Positions 1 through 5,557 of a stretch of 6,016 nucleotides of DNA are shown piece by piece. Position 1 is the first letter of the stretch; every line of letters starts with the position of its first letter. This DNA is from Acidobacteriota bacterium. Its GTDB lineage: Bacteria > Acidobacteriota > Terriglobia > UBA7540. The DNA lies in NCBI GenBank assembly GCA_021780055.1, contig JAJXZM010000174.1, forward strand, positions 1 to 6,016. The letters run 5' to 3'. The notes below the pieces were generated by a model. The model was not told the DNA's origin and did no database searches. It saw only the letters and a list, made by a program, of their open reading frames with translations. Both the position numbers and the translations under genes were made by a program.

Positions 1-1
1 G

Positions 2-1486
2 CATACGCCCAACTATGATGCGCTCCTGAAAGAATATCCCTCCACGCTGGTTCACACTTCCGGCAGGCGCGTCGGCCTGCCCAGCGGCCTGATGGGAAAC
101 TCCGAAGTGGGCCATCTGAACATCGGCGCGGGGCGTGTTGTCTATCAGGAAATCACGCGAATCGACGCTTCCATCGAAAGCGGCGAATTCTTCAAGAACC
201 CTGCCTTGCTCGAACTGATGGAAGCAGGGCGCAAGACTCGCCTGCACTTCATGGGCCTGCTCAGCGACGGCGGCGTCCATTCGCACCAGCGGCATCTTTA
301 CTCGCTGCTGAAGATGGCGCGCGAAAACCACGTCAGCGAAGTTTTTGTCCATGTCTTTCTCGACGGCCGCGACACCGCGCCGACCAATGGCGCTGGGTAC
401 GTCGAGGCGCTGCAACAGAAGATGCGCGAATACAACATTGGCCGCATTGCCTCAATTTCAGGCCGTTACTATGCCATGGACCGTGACAATCGCTGGCAGC
501 GCACGTTGCTTGCTTACGATGCAATCGTCAACGGCGAGGGTGTGAAGTTTGACGATCCCGTCGCGGCCATCAGGAACTCCTACAATCAGGGTGTCACCGA
601 TGAGTTTGTGGTCCCCATCGTCATCACGGACTCCGACGGCCATCCCACGGCCACCATCCGCAGCGATGACGCTGTGATGTTCTTCAACTTCCGCGCCGAC
701 CGCGCCCGGCAGATGACGCGCGCCCTGACGCATTCAGACTTCGATGGGTTCGAGCGCCGCAACAATCCCGATAACCTGCATTACCTCTCGATGACGCGCT
801 ACGACAAGACGTTTACGAACCCGCATGTTTTTTCGCCGCAAACGCTCAATCACATCCTGGCCGCCGTGATGGCGGAAGTGCAGTTGAAGAACCTGCGGGT
901 GGCGGAGACGGAAAAGTACGCGCACGTGACGTACTTCTTCAACGGCGGCGTGGAGAAAGCCTTTCCCGGCGAAGACCGTATTCTGGTGCCATCGCCCAAA
1001 GTCGCTACTTATGACCTGCAGCCGGAAATGAGTGCCCGCGGCGTGATGGAGACCGTGGTGAAAGCCGTCAACGAAGGCAGCCGCGACGTCATCATCGTCA
1101 ATTTCGCCAACGCGGACATGGTGGGCCACAGCGGCAAGCTTGAGGCCGCCGTCAAGGCGGTGGAAACCGTCGACGTCTGCCTGGGCGAGATTTACAAGGC
1201 CGTCCGTGCCAAGGGCGGAGCCATGGTGATTACTGCCGACCACGGCAACGCGGAATTGATGGTGGACCCCGTGACGGGCGGACCGCATACGGCCCATACG
1301 ACCAATCCCGTTCCGCTCATCATGATTGCGGAAGAGGTTCCGCCCAAACTCCGCGAGGGTGGTGCGCTGGCGGATATTTCGCCGACCTTGCTGGGCCTGC
1401 TGGGCATTCCTCTACCTGCTGAAATGACCGGTCACGACCTTCGTGATGCTGATTACAAAGAGCCGCAGCCGCATTCCGGCAGTTGA
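2..1486 (+). CDS. gpmI: 2,3-bisphosphoglycerate-independent phosphoglycerate mutase (5'-truncated by window)
   Basis: Cytoplasmic glycolytic and gluconeogenic enzyme that interconverts 3-phosphoglycerate and 2-phosphoglycerate through a phosphoserine intermediate, using two metal ions (Mn in many bacteria). The reading frame is open from the window edge (codon at 2-4), so the Met at 92 is internal; by comparison with the Geobacillus enzyme, where the catalytic serine is residue 62, roughly 28 residues are missing. Visible family signatures, numbered from the Met at 92: MGNSEVGH with catalytic Ser4 (codon 101-103), GGVHSH at 60-65, DGRDTAP at 91-97, [10 protein letters not shown] at 126-135, FRADRARQ at 200-207, Lys275 in [16 protein letters not shown] at 340-348 (Asp342, His346), TADHGNAE at 381-388 (Asp383, His384) and [10 protein letters not shown] at 399-408. 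All expected catalytic and metal ligands in the visible part are present, so the gene looks intact. The residues just before the serine motif read LPSGL rather than the common LPDGQ. Identification is near certain. Confidence 0.97.
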   Translation, partial: HTPNYDALLKEYPSTLVHTSGRRVGLPSGLMGNSEVGHLNIGAGRVVYQEITRIDASIESGEFFKNPALLELMEAGRKTRLHFMGLLSDGGVHSHQRHLYSLLKMARENHVSEVFVHVFLDGRDTAPTNGAGYVEALQQKMREYNIGRIASISGRYYAMDRDNRWQRTLLAYDAIVNGEGVKFDDPVAAIRNSYNQGVTDEFVVPIVITDSDGHPTATIRSDDAVMFFNFRADRARQMTRALTHSDFDGFERRNNPDNLHYLSMTRYDKTFTNPHVFSPQTLNHILAAVMAEVQLKNLRVAETEKYAHVTYFFNGGVEKAFPGEDRILVPSPKVATYDLQPEMSARGVMETVVKAVNEGSRDVIIVNFANADMVGHSGKLEAAVKAVETVDVCLGEIYKAVRAKGGAMVITADHGNAELMVDPVTGGPHTAHTTNPVPLIMIAEEVPPKLREGGALADISPTLLGLLGIPLPAEMTGHDLRDADYKEPQPHSGS

Positions 1487-1494
1487 ATTTTTTT
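1468..1494 (+). terminator. Weak intrinsic terminator candidate at the end of gpmI
   Basis: A short GC stem (GCCG at 1468-1471 pairing with CGGC at 1477-1480, 5-nt loop) lies inside the last codons of gpmI, and seven T residues follow at 1488-1494, directly after the stop codon. The 4-bp stem is short and the spacing to the T-tract is 7 nt, so this is a marginal terminator. The T-tract is the stronger part of the evidence. Confidence 0.3.
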
Positions 1495-1526
1495 AGGCTT
1501 CTTGCAGTTTGAATAATCCCCGCGGC

Positions 1527-1552
1527 GCAGGCACTTGCCATGCGGTGCCTGC
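1527..1552. repeat. Perfect 8-bp inverted repeat between gpmI and the small membrane gene
   Basis: GCAGGCAC (1527-1534) is followed after a 10-nt loop by its exact reverse complement GTGCCTGC (1545-1552). It lies 41 nt after the gpmI stop and 28 nt before the ribosome binding site of the next gene. No T-run follows on either strand. It could be a U-tract-less transcription terminator, an mRNA-stabilising hairpin for gpmI, or an operator-like site; the sequence does not decide between these. Confidence 0.5.
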
Positions 1553-1590
1553 ATCCTCGCCGAAACGTCCCGAGTACCTGAAGGTGACCC

Positions 1591-1890
1591 ATGAGCCGGA
1601 AAGCGTGGATGATCTTTCTGAGTCTGCAGGCGGCCGGCATCATTTTCTCGTTGGCGTCCAGATACGCTTTGGGTCCCAGTCCGCTCATCTCCGGAATTGG
1701 GGTCGGCCTGCTGGTTTCCGGAAACCTGCTGCTTTTTCCCGGGAGCCTGGTGGGGCTGATCGTTATTCAAAAGGTTCTTTCCCACAGCGGCCTCAGTGTT
1801 GATTCACTGGCATTGCTGGGAATCCTGGTCGCTGTGGCGGTTAATCTGGCGATTTGGCTTATATGGGCAAAGCTTTACAGGTCCGCATGA
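1591..1890 (+). CDS. Small membrane protein of unknown function, three predicted transmembrane segments
   Basis: A 99-residue protein that I do not recognise. The ATG at 1591 is preceded by GAAGGTGA at 1580-1587, a reasonable ribosome binding site, which supports real translation. Hydrophobic stretches are at about residues 6-23, 32-59 and 72-93. The N-terminus is basic (Arg3, Lys4) and the C-terminus ends AKLYRSA. The second segment contains an LFPGSLVG turn-like motif at about 48-55, and the loop between segments 2 and 3 is short and polar (KVLSHSGLSVDS). No catalytic, metal-binding or transport motif is visible. It is co-oriented with gpmI, but the 104-nt gap with a T-tract and a perfect hairpin suggests separate transcription or attenuated read-through. 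An integral inner-membrane protein is likely; no function can be assigned. Confidence 0.7.
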   Translation: MSRKAWMIFLSLQAAGIIFSLASRYALGPSPLISGIGVGLLVSGNLLLFPGSLVGLIVIQKVLSHSGLSVDSLALLGILVAVAVNLAIWLIWAKLYRSA

Positions 1891-1936
1891 GGGCGGCTGG
1901 TGTGGGTGGTGCGCTCACAGCAGGATTTGAAATTTC

Positions 1937-1964
1937 AGGACTGAGACCCGCGCTCCGCAGTCTT
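1937..1964. terminator. Weak hairpin in the convergent gap between the membrane gene and the oxidoreductase
   Basis: AGGACTG at 1937-1943 can pair with CAGTCTT at 1958-1964 (7 pairs including one G-T wobble) around a 14-nt GC-rich loop, followed on the plus strand by the pyrimidine-rich CTTCC. It lies 47 nt after the stop of the small membrane gene and would be a plausible end for that transcript. There is no true T-run, so confidence is low. The rest of 1891-2025 shows nothing else. Confidence 0.25.
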
Positions 1965-2025
1965 CTTCCGGGCAAATGGGAGGTTGCGTGCATGCTTGGC
2001 CATAATATCCCCCCGCGGAATGTTC

Positions 2026-3051
2026 CTACAAAAGAGGAAGTGAGACGGGCCGGTGCTCGCGTGCGGAGATTTCCGAGGCGTAGCAAATTTCGTGGGTGAG
2101 CGCAGCGTCATCCAGGTTGGCGTGAGACTCGCGATCTTCCAGAATGCAATCGATAAAGTGGGTAACCTCCTCGCGGAAAGGATGGTGTTCGACGTCACCG
2201 CTATCGGGAAGAATGGTGGGAATGGCCGCCCAATTCTTCTGGCCGGGCCAGCGTTTGGAATAGACCTCGTTGTTGCGGATGGCTCCCTGGTCACCCATCA
2301 ACTGGATGCGGAAGACGTAGGGCATGATGGCTTCGACTGAGGAAGCCACTTTGCCGATCGTTCCGTCCTCAAAGCGGACCAGCGTGATGCTGTTGGGCTC
2401 GTACTCGTAGTGTAAAGGGTTGTCCGGACTGGTGTTGGCGTAAGCAAAGACCTCGATAGCCTTTTTGCCGACAAACCAGCGCAGCCCGTCGGCGGCGTGG
2501 CAACCCCCTGTGAGCAGGCTGCTGCCGGCCATCTCCTTCTTGATATTCCAGTAATACTGGGCATACCACGGACCGATGCCATGTAGGTAGTCGACTTCCG
2601 CAGCAAAGAGCTTTCCGATGAGTCCATCGGCCAGCATCGCCCGTATGGTTTCGAACAGCGGGTTCCAACGTAGGACAAAACTGACCACGGTCTTAACCTT
2701 GGCGGAGTGGACGGCGGCTTGAAGCTTTTGCAGCCCTTCCAGGTCGAGCGCTACCGGTTTTTCAATTATCAGATGCTTGCCGGCCTGTGCCGCGGCAACG
2801 CCCTGCGGAACGTGCAGATGGTGGGGCGTCGCGATCACGACAATCTGAATGCCGGGATCGTCCAGCATCTTTTCAAGGTGCTCGTAAGCCCGCGCGCGTT
2901 TCAGATTGAACTCTTCCGTTTTAGCGTGGGCGCGCTCTTTTTCCCGGCTTACAATGGCCCGCACCTCCGTGCGAGGGTCAGCCTCAAACGCCCGGATGTA
3001 TTCGCTTGAAACCCATCCCGTACCTACGATTCCCACGCCCAGCTTATCCAT
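2026..3051 (-). CDS. Gfo/Idh/MocA-family NAD(P)-dependent oxidoreductase
   Basis: Predicted soluble dehydrogenase of 341 residues; family members oxidise or reduce sugars, inositols and related polyols with a nicotinamide cofactor. The N-terminal Rossmann fold begins at once with GIVGTG (residues 7-12), followed by an acidic and basic beta-alpha-beta segment and the ATPHHLH strand at 74-80. The family hallmark EKP is at 97-99 (Glu97, Lys98, Pro99). The C-terminal alpha/beta domain carries GGCHAAD at 182-188, whose His185 and Asp188 match the catalytic-region GGxHxxD pattern. Length is typical. I chose the ATG at 3049-3051 because GGGAGG lies six bases upstream (plus-strand 3058-3063) and the GxGxxG fold follows directly; the frame stays open to a GTG at 3099 and an ATG at 3078, neither with a ribosome binding site. 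It is transcribed away from the rubrerythrins and convergent with the small membrane gene. The substrate cannot be told from sequence. Confidence 0.92.
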   Translation of the reverse strand: MDKLGVGIVGTGWVSSEYIRAFEADPRTEVRAIVSREKERAHAKTEEFNLKRARAYEHLEKMLDDPGIQIVVIATPHHLHVPQGVAAAQAGKHLIIEKPVALDLEGLQKLQAAVHSAKVKTVVSFVLRWNPLFETIRAMLADGLIGKLFAAEVDYLHGIGPWYAQYYWNIKKEMAGSSLLTGGCHAADGLRWFVGKKAIEVFAYANTSPDNPLHYEYEPNSITLVRFEDGTIGKVASSVEAIMPYVFRIQLMGDQGAIRNNEVYSKRWPGQKNWAAIPTILPDSGDVEHHPFREEVTHFIDCILEDRESHANLDDAALTHEICYASEISAREHRPVSLPLL

Positions 3052-3057
3052 CCCGAG

Positions 3058-3063
3058 CCTCCC
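3058..3063 (-). promoter_or_regulatory. Shine-Dalgarno site deciding the oxidoreductase start
   Basis: On the minus strand this reads GGGAGG, six bases before the ATG at 3051. The two in-frame upstream starts (3078 and 3099) have no comparable purine-rich site, so this site selects the 341-residue product over a 357-residue one. Confidence 0.75.
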
Positions 3064-3234
3064 GCCTGATCTCTCCATGATCGATTTTCTGGTTGGCACC
3101 CGCGGCTATTCTATCAAGGAGTGGGGCGGAATGTTCTCACAAAATCAGGTGACTCCAATCACTGTGCCTTTTTGCAATGGCGGGATAATAAAAAGGGGTG
3201 GTTTAGGTCGGATCGAACTCTCCGGCGAGGGAGG

Positions 3235-3241
3235 AAGGAGG
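3235..3241 (+). promoter_or_regulatory. Shine-Dalgarno site of the first rubrerythrin gene
   Basis: AAGGAGG, a full match to the anti-Shine-Dalgarno core, with a 7-nt spacer to the ATG at 3249. The second rubrerythrin gene has the same motif at the same spacing. Confidence 0.85.
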
Positions 3242-3248
3242 GATCAAG

Positions 3249-3896
3249 ATGCCTACCAGGGACCTGACACTCAAATCCTTGCCAAAGTGGGCGGTTTTGG
3301 GGGCGCTGATGGTGGTCGTGTTTGCATCGCTCGCCTGGATGAGCGAAGGACCGGCGCCAAGCAAAACCCTCGAGAACCTGAAGACTGCTTACCTGGGCGA
3401 GGCCAATGCCTATGTGCGTTACCTGGCTTTTGCGGAACGGGCTCGGGAGGAAGAATTTGGCGAAGCGGCAAGCCTGTTCAGGGCCGCCGCGTGCGCAGAG
3501 CACATTCACGTGAAGAACTTCGCTGCCGTGTTGCGGAAGATGGGTTATGAGCCCGTGATCAGGATTGACACTCCTGTGGTGAATACGACGGCGGAAAATC
3601 TTCGCAGATCGTCGGGTGGGTGCGAACCTTACGAGTGCGGCGAGCTGTATCCGGCGTTCATCAAGCAGGCCAAAGCTGAAGGTAACGATGACGCGGTGCG
3701 CGCGTTCCAGTATGTGCTGAAAGGGCAGGCACAGCACACCATGCTGTTCAATGCTGCTCTCAACAACCTGCGCAAGATGAATATGACGAGCCAGTTGTAC
3801 TATGTCTGCAACGTGTGCGGCTATACGGCGAAGCGCCCGGTGAAGCCTTGCCCCGGATGTGGAGATCCGAATGCCAACTACGAGGAGATGTTCTGA
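3249..3896 (+). CDS. Membrane-anchored rubrerythrin-like protein, first of a tandem pair, with an altered diiron ligand
   Basis: A 215-residue rubrerythrin-like protein. Rubrerythrins reduce hydrogen peroxide at a non-haem diiron site in a four-helix bundle, fed with electrons by a C-terminal rubredoxin domain. A basic N-terminus (Arg4, Lys9, Lys13) precedes one hydrophobic segment at about 14-31, probably a signal anchor placing the rest outside the cytoplasm; no clear cleavage site is seen. Comparison with Desulfovibrio vulgaris rubrerythrin gives Glu51 (E20), Glu84 and His87 (E53, H56), Glu126 and Glu129 (E94, E97) and His163 (H130). The residue matching ligand E127 is Gln160 (codon CAG at 3726-3728), whereas the neighbouring paralogue has Glu there. 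Cys82, Cys125 and Cys130 beside ligand positions are also absent from the paralogue. The rubredoxin-like domain has Cys187, Cys190, Cys201 and Cys204. Family is confident; peroxidase activity is uncertain because of the substitution. Oxidase, iron-handling or regulatory roles remain possible. Confidence 0.9.
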   Translation: MPTRDLTLKSLPKWAVLGALMVVVFASLAWMSEGPAPSKTLENLKTAYLGEANAYVRYLAFAERAREEEFGEAASLFRAAACAEHIHVKNFAAVLRKMGYEPVIRIDTPVVNTTAENLRRSSGGCEPYECGELYPAFIKQAKAEGNDDAVRAFQYVLKGQAQHTMLFNAALNNLRKMNMTSQLYYVCNVCGYTAKRPVKPCPGCGDPNANYEEMF

Positions 3897-3923
3897 AGTA
3901 GCAGGGCGAGGCTAATTGACATC

Positions 3924-3944
3924 AGTCCTTTTGGTCGAAGGACT
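3924..3944. repeat. Perfect 7-bp inverted repeat between the two rubrerythrin genes
   Basis: AGTCCTT (3924-3930) and its exact reverse complement AAGGACT (3938-3944) flank a 7-nt loop, 27 nt after the stop of the first rubrerythrin gene. No T-run follows, so a classical terminator is unlikely. TTGACA, a perfect -35 hexamer, lies just upstream at 3916-3921, but no -10 sits at normal spacing. It may be an intercistronic mRNA hairpin that sets the relative expression of the two genes, or an operator; this is inference. Confidence 0.45.
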
Positions 3945-3990
3945 CGATAAAGGGGGAAAATGATCAAACGCAACCCTCTGGCAGGGGAGA

Positions 3991-3997
3991 AAGGAGG
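3991..3997 (+). promoter_or_regulatory. Shine-Dalgarno site deciding the start of the second rubrerythrin
   Basis: AAGGAGG with a 7-nt spacer to the ATG at 4005, the same motif and spacing as the first rubrerythrin gene. It favours 4005 over the in-frame ATG at 3960, whose purine-rich AGGGGGA sits only about three bases away. Confidence 0.85.
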
Positions 3998-4004
3998 GCT
4001 TGAG

Positions 4005-4652
4005 ATGATCACGACCGGATTGAAGGGAATGGCCCTTCGAATAGGACCCTTTGCGGGTTCTCTTGTGGTCGTCGTGCTTTTATCTCTGGCGTGGTTTGGT
4101 GCCAGGCCTGAACAAAGCAAGACACTACAGAATCTGCAAGCTGCTTACAACGGCGAGGCCAACGCGCATGCCCGCTATCTGGCATTTGCAGACCGTGCAC
4201 AGTACGAAGAAAATTATGAGGTGGCAAGTTTGTTCCGGGCGGCCGCATTCGCTGAGAGCATCCACTTTGAGAGATTTGCTGATCTGATACGGAACATGGG
4301 TGCCGAACCCGCATCCAAAATCGAAGCTCCTGTGGTAAAGACGACGGCGGAAAACCTGCAGGCGGCTGCAGATGAAGGCGAAGCCTACGAGCGTGACATT
4401 CTGTATCCAGGGTTTATCAAGGAAGCAGAAGTCGAGGGCAACGCGGAGGCCGCGCGGGCGTTTCAGCACGCAAGAATGGCGGAAGCACAACACTTCAAGC
4501 TGTTTAAGGCTGCTGTGGAGAATCCGAAGACTACCGGTGTGGAGAGCCATCCATATTATGTCTGCAAGACGTGCGGCTACACGTCGGAGCACCCGGTCAG
4601 GCCGTGCCCGGGCTGTTCTGATCCGCACGCCAGCTACGCGCAGGTACACTGA
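4005..4652 (+). CDS. Membrane-anchored rubrerythrin, second of a tandem pair, complete diiron ligand set
   Basis: Rubrerythrin-family diiron protein of 215 residues, likely a peroxide reductase at the outer face of the cytoplasmic membrane. With the 4005 start it aligns to the upstream paralogue end to end without a gap (about 113 of 215 identities by hand count). The in-frame ATG at 3960 would add 15 residues with no counterpart and is poorly spaced from its purine tract. After a basic N-terminus (Lys7, Arg12) a hydrophobic segment spans about 14-30. Predicted diiron ligands are all present: Glu51, Glu84, His87, Glu126, Glu129, Glu160 and His163. Cys187, Cys190, Cys201 and Cys204 form the rubredoxin-like iron site, with 10 residues between the CxxC pairs rather than the 12 of D. 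vulgaris rubrerythrin. It has no cysteine in the helical domain. The 108-nt gap, same strand and matched signals suggest co-transcription with the first gene. No reductase partner is in the window. Confidence 0.93.
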   Translation: MITTGLKGMALRIGPFAGSLVVVVLLSLAWFGARPEQSKTLQNLQAAYNGEANAHARYLAFADRAQYEENYEVASLFRAAAFAESIHFERFADLIRNMGAEPASKIEAPVVKTTAENLQAAADEGEAYERDILYPGFIKEAEVEGNAEAARAFQHARMAEAQHFKLFKAAVENPKTTGVESHPYYVCKTCGYTSEHPVRPCPGCSDPHASYAQVH

Positions 4653-4803
4653 TTTGAGTGGGCGGTTGATTCGAAGAGCAGCGGCCCTGGCTTTGCGGAC
4701 CGGAATGTGTTTGAAGCATTTCTGGCCGAGCCTACAATGGCAGCGGCCTAGCCGGAAGGAAGTGCTCGGGGGCGTGGCCTGAAGTCAACTGCAGAGAGGC
4801 TGC

Positions 4804-5232
4804 TTACGCTCTGTAAACAGTCTTTTGAGAGAGACCCCGGCTGAGAAAGAGCTCGCCCCCGGCGACCTGATGGACCGCCGTGGCAAGGTCCTCGACCGCA
4901 CGGCTCTTCAGAATGTAACCGCGCACTCCGGCCTCTAAGGCCTCGAGTACGTAGTGATACTCACGGTGAACAGTAAGAATAATGGTCCGCGCTTGGGGAA
5001 TAGTTTTCCGAATCTGGCGGGCGGCTGCTATTCCATTCAAGTGGGGCATTGACAGATCGAGGAGAATAACATCCGGCCGATACCTCTCGGCCAAAGATAC
5101 GGCTTGTTGCCCATCAGAGGCCTCAACAATGACTTCAAAACCCTGCCGCTCAAGGAGAGCTTTCAGGCTTCGTCTTACGGGAGTATTGTCGTCGGCCAAC
5201 AAGAGTCGCAATGCCATCAGTGAATCAAACAC
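4804..5232 (-). CDS. Stand-alone receiver-domain response regulator (CheY-like, NarL-type receiver without an output domain)
   Basis: Single-domain response regulator of 142 residues, expected to be phosphorylated by a histidine kinase not in this window. All receiver hallmarks are present, numbered from the GTG at 5232: acidic pair Asp14/Asp15, phosphoacceptor Asp59 in VILLDLSMP, switch Thr87 in IILTVH, and Lys109 in GYILKSRA. The sequence resembles receivers of NarL/FixJ regulators, including the KSRAVEDLATAV helix 5, but the protein stops after GGELFLSRGLSQKTVYRA, where such regulators normally continue into a LuxR-type DNA-binding domain. Translating the 150 bases beyond the stop in all three frames shows no helix-turn-helix remnant, so a simple recent frameshift is unlikely. 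The GTG at 5232 has GAGGA close before it; the in-frame ATG at 5217 is an alternative start without a clear site. It may relay phosphate or compete with the neighbouring full-length regulator; that is inference. Confidence 0.88.
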   Translation of the reverse strand: MFDSLMALRLLLADDNTPVRRSLKALLERQGFEVIVEASDGQQAVSLAERYRPDVILLDLSMPHLNGIAAARQIRKTIPQARTIILTVHREYHYVLEALEAGVRGYILKSRAVEDLATAVHQVAGGELFLSRGLSQKTVYRA

Positions 5233-5557
5233 TTTCCTCGGTCCTGGTTAAAATCTCCTCCCTTGTATCCCAGAACAGAAGGACCCCTCAGGCAGGGTCT
5301 TAAAGTTTCCTCGTGGCACACTTACAGGCAGTCTGTCATTCTCTGCAACTCGGAAGGTTCAATACCGTTACACAGGAACCCTGGACCGCCTTTGCAGCGG
5401 TTCGTGCAACGCCGCGCGAGGCGCTCATTTCCGTCGAGCGCTAGCCTATGCTAATTCTCATCCAATAAGCCCGTCAATCCGGTAAAGACCTTAGAAGGCG
5501 CTCCAGAAGTGTGATGAATGAATTGCGGAAAACTACCCAACTACGCTCGCAGGGGGA
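5233..5557. other. 325-bp gap between the two response-regulator genes
   Basis: No convincing gene on either strand. Two weak dyads are visible: AGGACCC/GGGTCTT at 5280-5301 (7 pairs, one wobble, 8-nt loop) and GCGCTC/GAGCGC at 5421-5441 (6 pairs, 9-nt loop). Neither is followed by a T-run on the minus strand. The region should include the end of the full-length regulator's transcript and possibly a promoter for the receiver gene, but no good -35/-10 pair was found. A purine-rich GGGAGGAG lies on the minus strand about 30 nt before the receiver start without a start codon at useful distance. Confidence 0.4.

Larger units (their letters stand above)
3052..3248. other. Divergent intergenic region between the oxidoreductase and the rubrerythrin pair
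   Basis: This 197-bp region must hold the promoters for the oxidoreductase (minus) and probably the first rubrerythrin (plus). A GATAAT -10-like hexamer is at 3184-3189 on the plus strand, but no good -35 lies 16-18 bp before it. On the minus strand TAGAAT (plus-strand 3108-3113) is -10-like and likewise lacks a matching -35. No PerR- or Fur-like palindrome was recognised. The region contains no gene. Confidence 0.4.

Noticed and set aside
734..1297. Long minus-strand reading frame (187 codons) within gpmI
   Set aside because: It is antisense to a fully conserved enzyme, is rich in His, Arg and Val as expected of a complement of GC-rich coding DNA, and shows no family motif.
1854..2099. Plus-strand frame of 81 codons bridging the end of the small membrane gene and the oxidoreductase
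   Set aside because: Starts at TTG without a ribosome binding site, overlaps two better-supported genes and has no recognisable composition or motif.
3172..3189. TTGCAA followed by GATAAT as a promoter for the first rubrerythrin
   Set aside because: The spacer is only 6 bp, far from the 16-18 bp needed, so the two hexamers cannot form one sigma70-type promoter.
2906..3550. Plus-strand frame of 214 codons across the divergent intergenic region
   Set aside because: Overlaps the oxidoreductase antisense and the first rubrerythrin in another frame; composition is low-complexity Gly/Arg and no domain is visible.
4724..4748. GGCCG/CGGCC dyad in the convergent gap after the second rubrerythrin
   Set aside because: Five pairs around a 15-nt loop with no T-tract on either strand; expected by chance in GC-rich DNA.
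4372..4782. Plus-strand frame overlapping the end of the second rubrerythrin
   Set aside because: Out-of-frame shadow, very rich in Arg and Ser, beginning inside a well-supported gene.
4791..4814. Possible hairpin CAGAG/CTCTG around the stop codon of the receiver gene
   Set aside because: Only five pairs plus a wobble, no T-run on the minus strand; too weak for a terminator call.
5317..5333. TGGCAC as the -24 element of a sigma54 promoter
   Set aside because: The matching -12 TTGC element is absent at the required spacing and the orientation is opposite to the nearby genes.
5263..5454. Plus-strand 63-codon frame in the gap between the response regulators
   Set aside because: TTG start with no ribosome binding site, no hydrophobic or domain pattern; treated as non-coding.
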